Shown here piece by piece: positions 1 to 10,989 of a stretch of DNA of 64,000 nt. Each line of letters begins with the position of its first letter. The first letter of the stretch is position 1. Source of the stretch: Amia ocellicauda (lineage: Eukaryota; Chordata; Actinopteri; Amiiformes; Amiidae); assembly GCF_036373705.1 (NCBI RefSeq), contig NC_089851.1, positions 59,689,350 to 59,753,349 on the forward strand. Reading direction: 5' to 3'. The position numbers and the translations under genes were made by a program. The notes under the pieces are model-generated. The model was not told the origin of the DNA, ran no database searches, and saw only the letters and a program-made list of their open reading frames with translations.

Positions 1-101
1 CTATAATTTTAATGGTAGGTGTATTTTAACAGTGAGAGACAGAATAACAAAAAAAAATCCAGAAAAACGCATTTCAAAAAAGTTATAAATTGATTTGCAT
101 G

Positions 102-1128
102 TTAATGAGGGAAATAAGTATTTGACCCCTTCGACTTGTACTTGTACTTGGTGGCAAAACCCTTGTTGGCAATCACAGAGGTCAAATGTTTCTTGTAGTT
201 GGCCACCAGATTTGCACACATCTCAGGAGGGATTTTGTCCCACTCCTCTTTGCAGATCCTCTCCAAGTCATTAAGGTTTCGAGGCTGACGTTTGGCAACT
301 CGAACCTTCAGCTCCCTCCACAGATTTTCTATGGGATTAAGGTCTGGAGACTGGCTAGGCCACTCCAGGACCTTAATGTGCTTCTTCTTGAGCCACTCCT
401 TTGTTGCCTTGGCTGTGTATTTTGGGTCATTGTCATGCTGGAATACCCATCCACGACCCATTTTCAATGCCCTGGCTGAGGGAAGGAGCTTCTCACCCAC
501 GATTTGACGGTACATGGCCCCGTCCATCGTCCCTTTGATGCGGTGCAGTTGTCCTGTCCCCTTAGCAGAAAAACACCCCCAAAGCATAATGTTTCCACCT
601 CCATGTTTGACGGTGGGGATGGTGTTCTTGGGGTCATTCCTCCTCCTCCAAACACGGCGAGTTGAGTTGATGCCAAAGAGCTCGATTTTGGTCTCATCTG
701 ACCACAACATTCAGATGTTCATTGGCAAACTTCAGACAGGCCTGTACATGTGCTTTCTTGAGCAGGGGGACCTTGCGAGCACTGCAGGATTTCAGTCCTT
801 CACGGCGTAATGTGTTACCAATTGTTTTCTTGGGGACTATGGTCCCAGCTGCCTTGAGATCATTAACAAGATCCTCCCGTGTACTTCTGGGCTGATTCCT
901 CACCGTTCTCATGATCATTGAAACTCCACGAGGTGAGATCTTGCATGGAGCCCCAGACCGAGGGAGACTGACAGTTATTTTGTGTTTCTTCCATTTGCGA
1001 ATAATCGCACCAACTGTTGTCACCTTCTCACCAAGCTGCTTGGCGATGGTCTTGTAGCCCATTCCAGCCTTGTGTAGGTCTACAATCTTGTCCCTGACAT
1101 CCTTGGACAGCTCTTTGGTCTTGGCCAT
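102..1128 (-). pseudogene. Tc1-type transposase, DD34E, broken in the middle
   Basis: This would be the cut-and-paste transposase of the surrounding element. The best start is the ATG at 1128 ([20 protein letters not shown]). An upstream in-frame stretch to 1212 exists but lies in the terminal repeat. The N-terminal half has paired helix-turn-helix DNA-binding regions ([19 protein letters not shown], then [16 protein letters not shown]). The C-terminal half has the catalytic triad: D in WSDETK, D in [11 protein letters not shown] in [11 protein letters not shown]. Around 694-710 the halves lie in different frames: after FANEHLN the usual linker before WSDETK is missing, which looks like a small deletion. 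It ends at 102 ([11 protein letters not shown]). The protein cannot be made in one piece. Confidence 0.9.
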
Positions 1129-1170
1129 GGTGGAGAGTTTGGAATCTGATTGATTGATTGCTTCTGTGGA

Positions 1171-1267
1171 CAGGTGTCTTTTATACAGGTAACGAGCTGA
1201 GATTAGGAGCACTCCCTTTAAGAGTGTGCTCCTAATCTCAGCTCGTTACCTGTATAAAAGACACCTG
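1171..1267. repeat. Near-perfect 97-bp palindrome inside the Tc1 element
   Basis: The left arm begins CAGGTGTCTTTTATACAGG and the right arm ends CCTGTATAAAAGACACCTG, with centre near 1219. It lies just upstream of the transposase start on the minus strand, between the transposase and the inner end of the right terminal repeat. On either strand it would fold into a long hairpin. Confidence 0.85.
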
Positions 1268-1495
1268 GGAGCCAGAATTCTTGCTGATTGATTGGGGATC
1301 AAATACTTATTTCCCTCATTAACATGCAAGTCAATTTATAACTTATTTGAAATGCGTTTTTCTGGATTTTTTTGTTGTTATTCTGTCTCTCACTGTTAAA
1401 ATACACCTACCATTAAAATTATAGACTGATCATTTCTTTGTCAGTGGGCAAACGTACAAAATCAGCAGGGCATCAAATACTTTTTTCCCTCACTG

Positions 1496-2602
1496 TATGT
1501 AATGGAAATAAATGCAGTATAAAAACCCAAGGAAAATGGAGATGAGATGAATCACACATTAAACTTCAATCTGCAAATAACTGAGACCCAGCGAAGGGCA
1601 GTGGTCATGGATGATCAACACTCTTGAGCAAACACAAAGCAAAAAGATCAATATGACTTCTTCTCTGTGCATCTCTAGGTAGGATTAGACTTGTATTTTA
1701 TAAAGGCAAATGCTGATGTTGTTGTTGGAGTATAAATACATAATTGTATGCTCTGGGTCAACATTGACAGCTCTAGGATATGTTATATGTAAGACCCATG
1801 CATTTCACTGCTCCTTTGAACTATAGTTCAATTCATAAACTTTCAATCCAGTTAAATCAATCTTATTATTAATTCAGCAAAGCATTACATTCTGTGATAT
1901 TAGAAAATACCTCTCAATTATTAGAAAACAGTTTTTATGCTGTTATTATCCAGATCAGTTACATCCCTGTATTACTATACTATAATGTGACAGCTCTAAA
2001 CAATGCAACAATTACTTTAATTACTGTAATAAAAAATAATAATCCTCTCAAATGAAAACTTTCTCAGCAATAAAAATTGCTCATGAAACAAACAGAAAAT
2101 TCGAAGAATGCAAGATAAATACAATAAACAAAACACATGTAAATGGCCAAGCTGACAAAAGTCCAACAGTCAACTGTACACAGATATAAAGTAGTAAAGG
2201 TAAGCTCCACTTCTTAGGTTAAAAAAACTAAATACAGCTTACACAGAAGGTAGTACAAACACATTCCACCTCCAAAGCGTCTTAGTAACAGCAACTTTTC
2301 ATATCCTCGAACTAGGGTCTACTAAGGAAGACCAAGAGCAAAGAGAGGAGAGGTGGGTACACACTTAACACTATGAAACTGAAACCTTTTTTGTGTTTTA
2401 TAATTCAGTATGTTATGTATATACACAATTGTATACTTCCTATGATAACATCTCAATCAACATACAAAGATTTATGATAAACACATTCAAGTTACACCTA
2501 GATATAAGCTAGAATGTGACCCAATGCATCGGCTACAGAATGTCATTACAGCCCCCCCCACATAATTTGCAACTATTTGTCATATATATTGCACACATGC
2601 AG
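1496..2602. other. No gene recognised
   Basis: This is AT-rich sequence without an ORF of interest, RNA gene or recognisable repeat. Bases 1496-1497 are the TA target of the left transposon. Confidence 0.6.
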
Positions 2603-2678
2603 TACTGTGCAAAAGTTTTAGGCAGCTCTGAAAAAATGCTGTAAAGTAAGAATGCTTTCAAAAAAAGACATGTTAATA

Positions 2679-3864
2679 CAGACGTGCTCAAATTTGTTGG
2701 TACCCTTACAGCTCATTGAAATAATGCTAATAATTCCTCCTGAAAAGTGATGAAATTAAAAGCTATTGCATTATGTATGCTTGCATGTCTTTGGTATGTC
2801 ATAGAATAAAGCAAAGAAGCTGTGAAAAGAGATAAATTATTGCTCATTCTACAAAGATATTCTAAAATGGCCTGGACACATTTGTTGGTACCCCTTAGAA
2901 AAGATCATAAATAATTGGATTATAGTGATATTCCAAACTAATTCATTTTTTTAATTAGTATCACACATGTCTCCAATCTTGTAATCAGTCATTCAGTCTA
3001 GTTAAATGGAGGAAAGTAGTCACTGTGCCGTTTGGTATCATTGTGTGCACCACACTGAATATGGACTAGAGAAAGCAAAGGAGAGAGTTGTCTGAGGAGA
3101 TCAGAAAGAAAATAACAGACAAGCATGGTAAAGGTACAGGCTACAAGACCATCTCCAAGCAGCTTCATATTCCTGTGACAACAGTTGCAAATATTATTCA
3201 GAAGTTCAAGGTCCATGGAACTGAGCCAACCTCCCAGGGCACGGCCGCAAGAGGAACATCGACCCCAGATTGAACAGAAGGATAGTGCAAATGGCACCCA
3301 TCAAACCTGAGAGCTGGAGCAGTTTGCTCAGGAAGATTGGGCCAAACTACCTGTTAACAGGTGCAGAAGTCTCATTGAGAGCTACAGAAAATGTTTGATT
3401 GCAGTGATTTGCCTCTAAAGGTTGTGCAACAAAATATTAGGTTGAGGGTCCCATCATTTTTGTCCATGCCATTTTCATTTGTTTTATTTACAATATTATG
3501 TTGAAAAACTAAATCAAAAGCAGTCTGATTTCTATTAAATATGGAATAAACACTGGTGGATGCCAATTACTTTTGTCAGTTTCAAGTTATTTCAGAGGAA
3601 ATTGTGCATTCTTTGTTTGATTGTGGAGGGGTGAAGAACCCACTCTTGATGTACAGAGGATAAAGTATTTATTTAACATGCCTGGCCTGAAAGGCCCTGA
3701 CATGGAAGCTCTCCACATGAGCGGAGTCTCTCTTGGATATACTGGGAGAGGTCCGGTCCTGTGGTCATCATAGCAACTGGCTCTGTTGATATATTGGTTT
3801 TTCAAACATTAATATAAAACATTAATACTGGCTCAAGGGGTACCAACAAATTTGAGCATGTCTG
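2679..3864 (+). mobile_element. Internally deleted Tc1-like transposon, nested
   Basis: The terminal inverted repeats are CAGACGTGCTCAAATTTGTT at the left and its complement ending at 3864, flanked on both sides by TA (2677-2678 and 3865-3866). On the plus strand 3088-3273 encodes the transposase helix-turn-helix region (EEIRKKITDKHGKGTGYKTI, then SKQLHIPVTTVANIIQKFK). The sequence then jumps to the C-terminal end (LPVNRCRSLIESYRKCLIAV near 3340-3410), so the catalytic core is deleted. About 1.19 kb remain of an element that is usually about 1.6 kb. It is non-autonomous. Confidence 0.88.
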
Positions 3865-4064
3865 TAGATTATTTTTATCAATTAACTAAATGCGAAGTGA
3901 GTGAACAGGAGAAAAATCTAAATCAAATCCATACTTGGTGTGACTACACTTTGCCTTCAAAACAACATAAATTCTTTTAAATACACTTTCACAAAAGTCA
4001 GGGATTTTGTAGGTATATAGTCAGGTGTATGATTAAACAATTATACCAAACAGGTGTTAATGAT

Positions 4065-4383
4065 GGGCAGCATGGTGGTGTGGTGGTTAGCGCTGCTCCC
4101 TCACAGCTCTAGGGGTCCTGGGTTTGAGTCTTGGCTCAGGGTGCCTGTCTGTGTGGAGTTTGCATGTTCTCCCTGTGTCTGTGTGGGTTTCCTCCCACTG
4201 TCCAAAGATAAGCAGGTTAGGTTAATTGGCCACTCTAAATTCCCCAGTAGGTATGTGTGTTGCCCAGCGATGGCCTGGTATCCCGTCCTGGGTGTATTCC
4301 TGCCTTGTGCCCTATGCCTGCCGGGATTGGCTCTGGTGTCCCTGTGACCCTTACCAGGATAAGCGGTTTTGAAAATGGATGGA
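4065..4383 (+). mobile_element. V-SINE/DANA-like tRNA-derived SINE
   Basis: It begins GGCAGCATGGTGGTGTGGTGG, a tRNA-derived head with a B-box-like GGTTTGAGTCT. The conserved central domain of this SINE group follows (GTGGAGTTTGCATGTTCTCC and GTGGGTTTCCTCC), and then a tail with CCAGGATAAGCGGTT and ATGGATGG. A 12-bp target duplication, GGTGTTAATGAT (4053-4064) and GGTGCTAATGAT (4384-4395), differs at one base. The copy looks full length. Confidence 0.88.
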
Positions 4384-4728
4384 GGTGCTAATGATCATCA
4401 ATTCAATATGTAGATTGAAACACAATCATTAACTGAAACAGTAACAGCTGTGTAGGAGGAATAAAACTGGGTGCGGAACAGCCAAACTCAGCTAACAAGG
4501 TGAGGTTGCTGAAGATAAGTCATACACCATGGCAAGGCTGAGCACAGCAGCAAGACACAAGGTAGTTATACTGCATCTGCAAGGTCTCTCCCGGCAGAAA
4601 CTTCAAGGCAGATGGGGGTTTTCAGATGAAGAAGCAAAAAGAATTGGGCAACGTTGAGGACTGTAGATGCAGTAGTCAGCCAAGAAAACTTACTGCAGTA
4701 GATGAAAGACACATCATGCTTACTTCCC

Positions 4729-6180
4729 TTCGCATATTAATAAATATAAATAATATTATTCTATCTGGGCTTAGTTAAAACTTCAACTCTTTGCCTTAAG
4801 GGAGCCAGTTAAAACAAATGTGATGTGATGAATGCTGACACAAGCAGTGCATGTAATATTCAAAATGTAAAAAATGAGCAAAGGAAGAATAAAAACATAC
4901 ATCTGTGTGGTTCCCAGAAAATGGATTACCCAATGATTATTATCCATGGGATAGATTCATAAAGTAGAAGTACATACATACAGAACAAAATGTGAAAACT
5001 GTATTAGCTTTTTACATTTTTTGTAAATATTTTTTGCAGGGAAAGCTTTAATGGTAGTTTCATTATTGTGGCAAGGAGTAGAACCATACACTTCTACTTC
5101 TAGGTCTACTCTACAATCAATCAATCAATCAATTTCAGTGTATTGTAGTGCCCCATATACGTCTCAGGGTGCTGCACAATTTAAAAACAGCACCACATAA
5201 AAAGTGAGTAACATATTAAGTATACAAAAATTGTACTCCTTATTAAGAGATATACAATGATCAGTCTCTTAAATTGGTCTTGAATTAAGTTGCAGTGTTT
5301 TTTTTGAGTCCGTGTGTCAGCACTTTTACAAAAGGCTTCCCATTTGAAACAAGACTCCACCCTGTGCACAGCAGCAGAGGGACACAGTTGTTTTAGTAGG
5401 AGGGGTGTCAGTTTGACTCCAGTGTGTATATTGTGCAGTGCTATTTAGATTTCAATTTTCAGGAATTTCAGGAGTGGCAGGTAACCAGAAAGAGGTGGGC
5501 TTGAAATAGGATGATGTTCTTTCTTTCAGAAAAATCACTTTAAATATGCTGAAGGGGGAATTCATTATTATTATTATGATTTATTTGTTTTTGAATTGGC
5601 AGTTTCTAGAATCTTTTTGAATTTTGAAATTATGACAGAAATGTAATTTAAGTTGAATTAAGTTAAGATACTCTTCTATCGTTTACACACCAGCAAGATA
5701 ATAGTTACAATCAATGCCAATGTGTTCTGTGTGGACATTTGCGGTTTATTTTACCCTTCCAACTTCCAACTTCCAGCTATAAAGAAGTCCTGACGAAGGT
5801 GTGAGCAGCAGCGAAACATAGATTTTTTTCTATTCAGATGACTTTCTAAACAAAGCAACTGGCTTAATTATTTTTTGATGAACTGGTATAATAATAAATA
5901 TAGACAGTTGGTCCTCCATGCACGTTGTTCCAATTGACGTCTTTTCGAAAGAACATCACTGTTGGATTACGGCACAGTTGAAAGGGAGAAATCGACTCCC
6001 TCAACAGATAGTCAAGGAACACTCAGGGCCCAATTTAATTAGAAAAATAATAAAGCTTATAGTTTATTCAACTATAATAAATTGCTCCAGAGATGGCCAG
6101 TCAGGAAACCTCGTCTAAAGTTTTTCTAATTAATATAATATAGAAGATTACTCATTTGGTTGCTAAGCAACTATATTGAT
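4729..6180. other. No gene recognised; short ATCA microsatellite
   Basis: An (ATCA)n tract lies near 5114-5133, followed by a short stretch that may be a worn repeat (GTAGTGCCCCATATACGTC). Otherwise it is AT-rich sequence with no supported feature. Confidence 0.5.
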
Positions 6181-8600
6181 GTCAGTTAGAACATAAGAAA
6201 GTTAACAAACGAGAGGAGGCCATTCGACCCATCGTGCTGGTTTAGTGTCCATTAATACCTGAGTGATCCAAGGAAACTATCCAGTCTATTTTTAAATGTT
6301 CCCAAATTTTCAGCTTCTACCACATCGCTGGGGAGTTTGTTCCAGATTGTGACAACTCTCTGTGTGAAGAAATGTCTCCTGTTTTCCATCTTTAATGCCT
6401 TGAAGCCCAATTTCCATTTGTGTCCCCGGGTCCGTGTGTCCCTGCTAATCTGGAAAAGCTCCTCTGGTTTGATGTGGTCGATGCCTTTCATGATTTTGAA
6501 GACTTGAATCAAGTCCCCATATAGTCTCATCTGTTCCAGGGTGAAAAGGTTCAGTTCCTCAGTCTCTCAGTAGGACATTCCCTTCAGACCTGGAATAAGT
6601 CTGGTTGCTCTCCTCTGAACTGCCTCTAGAGCAGCGATATCTTTCTTGAAGTGTGGACCCCAGAACTGTCCACAGTATCCAGATGAGCTCTAACTAGTGC
6701 ATTGCACAGTCTGAACATTACTGCCCTTGTTCTCTATTCTACACTTTTGACAATATACCCTAACACTCTGCCTTTTTTATTGCTTCCCCACATTGTTTGG
6801 ATGGAGAAAGTGAGGAGTCCACATAGACTCCTAGGTCTTTCTCATGCGATACTTCATCTAGTTCTATTCCTCCCATAGTGTATTTGTCCACATTGAATTT
6901 CATCTGCCAGGTGTCAGCCCACAACTGAATATTATCTAAATCCCTTTGAATAGCCTGTGCTGCCGAGATTATATCTGCTGAGCCACCTATTTTAGCATCA
7001 TCTGCAAATTTGACAAGTTTGCTAACTATCCCAGAGTCCAGATCATTAATATAGATTAAAAAAGCAAAGGCCCTAGTACTGATCCCTGTGGAACTCCACT
7101 AACAACCTAACTCCAGTTAGAAGCAACTCCTCTAATCGACACCCTCTGTTTCCTATACATCAACCAGTTCATAATCCATCTACTTACATTACCCTGAATG
7201 CCTACAGCTTCCAATTTGAGGATCAGTCTTTGGTGTGGAACCTTATTAAAGCTTCCTGAAAATCTAAGTATATCATATCATATGCTTTCACATGATCTAC
7301 AGCTGCAGTTGCATGTTCAAATAATTCTAATAAATTAGTAAGACATGATCTGCCTCGTCTAAACCCATGTTGACTATCTCCAATAATATGGTTTTCATCA
7401 AGATGCTCCTCTTTTTTCTGTCTAATATTTTTTTCCAACATTTTACAGGTGATGCAGGTGAGACTGATTGGTCTGTAATTTCTTGGCTCAGTTTTGTCCC
7501 CTTTCTTGTGGATTGGTATGAGATTTGCTGTCTTCCAGTCAGTTGGCACATCCCCTGTTCTAAGTGTCATTTGGAATATTTGAGTTAGCGGCCTATAAAT
7601 TATTTCCCTAATTTCTTTAAGTACCATTGGAATTATCCCATCTGGCCCAGGTGATTTGTTTGTTTTTAATTCTGCTAGTCCCTTTAGTACCTCCTCCTCA
7701 TTTATCCAGGTTTCACTGGACTGATTGTTAACCTGTGGCATGTTATCAATTTTTTCTTTTGTGAAAACCTCTGTGAAATACTCATTTAGAACTTTTGACA
7801 CATCTTGTTCGTTTTCCATGATACTTCCATTTGTGCCCTTTATCTGTTTCACTTCCTCCTTTATTGTCCTCTTGCTGTTGTAATATTGAAAAAAGCTCTT
7901 TGCATTAGTTTTAGCTCCTAAAAGAGCTATGTTTCTTTCTATTTCCCTCTTTGCTTTCCTGATCTCTTTCTTAAGGTCTCTTTGCAGCTCAACATATTCT
8001 ATGTATTTTGTTTTGTCTCCATCCCTTTTGTATGCGCTATACAACATTTTCATTCTCTTGATATTTTTTGCATTCTTCTATTAAACCATTTTGGGCAATG
8101 TTTGTTGGTCCTCAATTTGCTATGTTTTGGTACAAATTTCTCCTGAGCCTCAAGTAGTATAATCTTAAAATATACCCATCAATTTTCAACTGAATCTGTA
8201 TCCAGTGTGCTCCAGTCTAACTGTTCTAAGTGCTGCCTCATGCCTTCAAGATTTGCTTTTCTAAAATTGTAGACCATTGTTTTAGACTTGGTCCTTGATT
8301 TTTGAAAGAATGCCTCAAAGCTAACCATATTGTGATCACAGTTTGCCATTGGTTCTCTAACTAGTGTCCCTCTGACTCTATCTTGGTCATTTGAAAAGAT
8401 CAAGTCAATGCATGCACTCTTCCTGATTGGTTCCCTGACAAAGTCCCGAGAAACTGCTGATTTCCAATGAACATGATGTCATTCCAGATGTTCTGCGTGT
8501 GCGTCACTGCCAACGCCCCTTTAGCTATTTCCATAACCGGTGGAGTTCTAGAATCGGGGGAAAGGAATAGCCAGTTTATATGTGATGGCAAACTAATTAG
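6181..8600 (-). mobile_element. CR1-like LINE, 5'-truncated and decayed
   Basis: On the minus strand the order is the C-terminal part of the endonuclease (about 8600-8180: HINWLFLSPDSR, FVREPIRKSACIDLIFSND, ANCDHNMVSFE), then the reverse transcriptase (7223-8053: LKTNKSPGPDGI, NYRPISLTC, QHGFRRGRSC), the FADD catalytic motif near 7005, and the C terminus (6252-6530: RRHFFTQRVVTIWNKLPSDV). The 3' end near 6187 matches the end of the plus-strand copy at 32.1 kb. The 5' half (first ORF and N-terminal endonuclease) is absent, and frameshifts divide the rest. CR1 is the best family call; L2 is a close alternative. Confidence 0.87.
7223..8053 (-). pseudogene. LINE reverse transcriptase fragment (fingers and palm)
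   Basis: This is an open stretch of 276 residues within the CR1-like LINE. It starts in the linker after the endonuclease (KREIERNIALLGAKTNAKSF), passes the conserved SPGPDG and the fingers motif LIPIHKKGDKTEPRNYRPIS, and reaches QHGFRRGRSCLTNLLELFEH and motif A (MIYLDFQEA). The frame is lost just after motif A; the FADD motif C lies in another frame near 7005. The chosen start is only the first usable codon of an open stretch, since the real protein would begin upstream. Not functional. Confidence 0.85.
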
Positions 8601-8679
8601 AAGTGCTTACAGTGGAGTCGACAGTCAACATGTGGGCAAACAATCTCGCCCGCCCCCGATTTTCTCTAATATTTATTAA

Positions 8680-8790
8680 TGTATCAGCAGACACCATCAT
8701 CCAGAGTGACCTACAGTTTACACAAACATTTCACAAAGTACAAAGTGCAGTAATAAGAACCAGTACGACATACAATAAGCAACCCCCAGC
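8680..8790 (-). repeat. SINE/L2-tail fragment
   Basis: TATCAGCAGACACCATCATC, followed by CAGAGTGACCTACAG, resembles the 3' tail shared by fish L2 LINEs and SINEs (GTAAGTCGCTNTGGATAAGA, read on the opposite strand). Only a worn fragment remains. Similar scraps lie near 20710-20740 and 21225-21260. Confidence 0.45.
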
Positions 8791-9142
8791 AGACTGAGGA
8801 TCATTGGGTGTCCAACGACACAAGGTTACAAATGTTTTGCAATTGAATGTAACTTTCACTTTTTCAAAAGTAACTCTATCCCTTTATGTGAATAAAATTA
8901 CAAATTAAACAGTACTGTAACATTAAACCTTTGTAATTGTTAGGCCTACAGCTTAAATGTGAGTGTCATGTGCCCAGAAACCATGTGACAACCAATGTTA
9001 GAAGCTGCCTATTGAAGTTGCACTTTGCTTAAAATACATGATTTCCAGTAAATAGTTTTCATTACAGTCTTGTAACAAGGGAATTGCTTCATTCCCATAC
9101 AAACATTCAGACAAAGATAACCACCCACAACTGATTTCCAAG
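8791..9142. other. No gene recognised
   Basis: AT-rich sequence with no supported feature. Confidence 0.5.
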
Positions 9143-9610
9143 ATGTTTGCATCCAAAGGAACAATAGGAGGAAATGGTCATGAGAATTGTTCCTTGCTAA
9201 GACTACTTCCGTTAATTATTGGAGGAGAAGTTCCAGAAGTTGATAAATCTTGGGAAATTCTAATGGATCTAAAAGAGATAGTTGAACTTGCATCATCGCC
9301 TAGGTTCACGGATGAAACTATCCAGTACTTGGAATGCAAAATCTCTGATCACAAACAACTGCTGAAATAAGTCTTTCCTGACTTTAGATTACGTCCAAAG
9401 CACCACTATATTGAACACTACCCTCACTACTACTAGGACAATGCGCTTTGAAGGAAAACATACATTTTTCAAAAAAGTTGTTCTTGAAATTCTCAAAATG
9501 TTAAGAACATATTAAAGACCCTAGCAACGAGACACCAGAAAATGATTGCATTCCACCTCAGCTCACCATCTTTCTTCAGACCAGCAGTGCAAGCTTCTAA
9601 CATCACTGCA
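9143..9610 (+). pseudogene. Fragment of a repetitive, unnamed fish ORF
   Basis: Residues such as LLRLLPLIIGGEVPEVDKSW, WEILMDLKEIVELASSPRFT and LECKISDHKQLL are followed, past stops, by FRLRPKHHYIEHYP and TLATRHQKMIAFHLSS. From memory this string of motifs occurs in uncharacterised proteins repeated many times in fish genomes, probably encoded by a transposon or a domesticated one. I do not know a name or a function. The copy is one exon-sized piece of about 155 codons with stops and small deletions, flanked on the right by a Tc1 element. The start given is only the first codon of the open part. Confidence 0.45.
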
Positions 9611-9613
9611 GTA

Positions 9614-10259
9614 TACACCGATCAGCCATAACACTATGACCACTGACAGGTGAATTAATAAAACTGATAATCTTGTTATCATGGCACCTGTCAGTGGGTG
9701 GGATATATTACGCAGCAAGTGAACATTTTGTCCTCAAAGTTGATGTGTTAGAAGTAGGAAAAATGGGCAAGTGTAATGATCTGAGCGACTTTGACAAGGG
9801 CCAAATTGTGATGGCTAGACAACTGGGTCAGAGCATCTCCAAAAATGCAGCCCTTGTGGGGTGATCCCAGTCTGCAATGGTCAGTACCTAACAAAAGTGG
9901 TCCAAGGAAGGAAAAACGGTGAACCGGCGACAGGGTCATGGGCGGCCATGGCTCATTGATGCACATGGGGAGTGAAGGCTGGCTCGTGTGGTCCAATCCA
10001 AGAGACGAGCTACTGTAGCTCAAACATAGCCACATAGCCGCAGACCAGTCAGGGTGCCCATGCTGACCCCTGTTCACTGCCAAAAAGCACCTACAATGGG
10101 CACGTGAGCATCAGAACTGGACCACGGAGCAATGGAAGAAGGTGGCCTAGTCTGATGAATCACGTTTTTTTTTACATCATGTGGATGGCCAGGTGCGTGT
10201 GCGTCGCTTACCTGGAGAACACATGGCACCAGAATGCACTATGGGAAGAAGCCAAGCCG
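9614..10259 (+). mobile_element. Tc1/mariner-like element, left half only
   Basis: The left end is ACACCGATCAGCCATAACAC, the end motif of a widespread vertebrate Tc1/mariner family. A transposase begins at 9763 ([20 protein letters not shown], then [11 protein letters not shown]) and continues, with stops, through KWSKEGKTVNRRQGHGRPW and RVPMLTPVHCQ. It breaks off near 10259, shortly before the LTR of the neighbouring gypsy fossil. The catalytic half and right repeat are missing. Confidence 0.82.
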
Positions 10260-10276
10260 GCTTAAGCAGAAACACA

Positions 10277-10436
10277 TTAAAACACAGAAATACATAATAA
10301 AACTGTGACAGTGCTAATAATCATGCAACATATCACGGAGAGAAAAATATAAAGGAATAAAATCTATCAAGCAATAAGAAACTTATAATTATAATGAGAA
10401 TTATCCAGTGTAAGGAGAATTATTCAGCATACCACA
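10277..10436 (-). repeat. 3' LTR of the gypsy fossil
   Basis: It aligns with 17118-17275 over its whole length and ends, on the plus strand, with GCATACCACA next to the polypurine tract. Confidence 0.85.
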
Positions 10437-10989
10437 CTCTCCCCCTCAAAATAAGATGTCGTCCCAACATCAAATTGCTTAGTCAGTAACAGTAATACTC
10501 ACTTTACAGTATTTCAAGTCTTTGAACTTTACCCAGCAGTTGTTGTCTACAACATCTGATATTACAGCACTGTCATCAACATTTTCCTTGTACAACTTTA
10601 GATGCAAAGTGTGGGTAGTGGTTATCACCCACCATCTGCACATTGTACCATGATGGGGTCCCAAGATTGTCATATGTAAACTTATTTGGTGGCCGTCGCT
10701 TCCTCCTGATGAACTGGTACCCGTTTTCCTCCTCTGAGGTCCTGTTCCTGGACCCAAGCGCTTCAGTTGTTTCATTAACAGGCAAGTATCGTTCCATTGG
10801 GTCAGTAGTTGGTTCATTTTCATGAAGTTCTTGTCTTATGGCCGTTGTATGGGCAGGTTCTAGAAGATCCATCTCTGACTCGGCTGAAGGTGACTGTGGC
10901 CTTGGTTCCGACACTGTCGAGCTAGATCGAGGCCCACAAGGTACTAACTGTGGTGGTAACATATCCCTTTTTCCTAGGAGATCACTGCT

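Larger units (their letters stand above)
1..1495 (-). mobile_element. Tc1-like DNA transposon, left end outside the window
   Basis: Bases 1-132 are the inverted complement of about 1293-1424, so the element has long terminal inverted repeats. The right outer end is the motif CAGTGAGGGAAAAAAGTA, read inward from 1495 and followed by the TA target. The matching left outer end, about 70 bases more, lies before base 1. The transposase is on the minus strand between the repeats. The family is the common fish Tc1 group whose ends begin CAGTGAGGGAAA and whose protein begins [10 protein letters not shown]. It is decayed, because the transposase reading frame is interrupted. Confidence 0.93.
2603..4728 (+). 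mobile_element. Degraded mariner/Tc1-like transposon, split by two later insertions
   Basis: The left end is the motif ACTGTGCAAAAGTTTTAGGC, typical of a fish mariner/Tc1 family. The element runs to 2678, is interrupted by another Tc1 element (2679-3864), resumes at 3867, is interrupted by a SINE (4065-4383) and continues to about 4728. Near 4529 lies the start of a transposase (ATG, MARLSTAARHKVVILHLQGL), followed by many stops. The right terminal repeat and most of the transposase are missing. It must be the oldest of the three nested elements. Confidence 0.8.

Noticed and set aside
5740-5830. Possible retroelement end with CCTGACGAAGGTGTGAGCAG
   Set aside because: A short word only; no coding part, inverted ends or duplication found.
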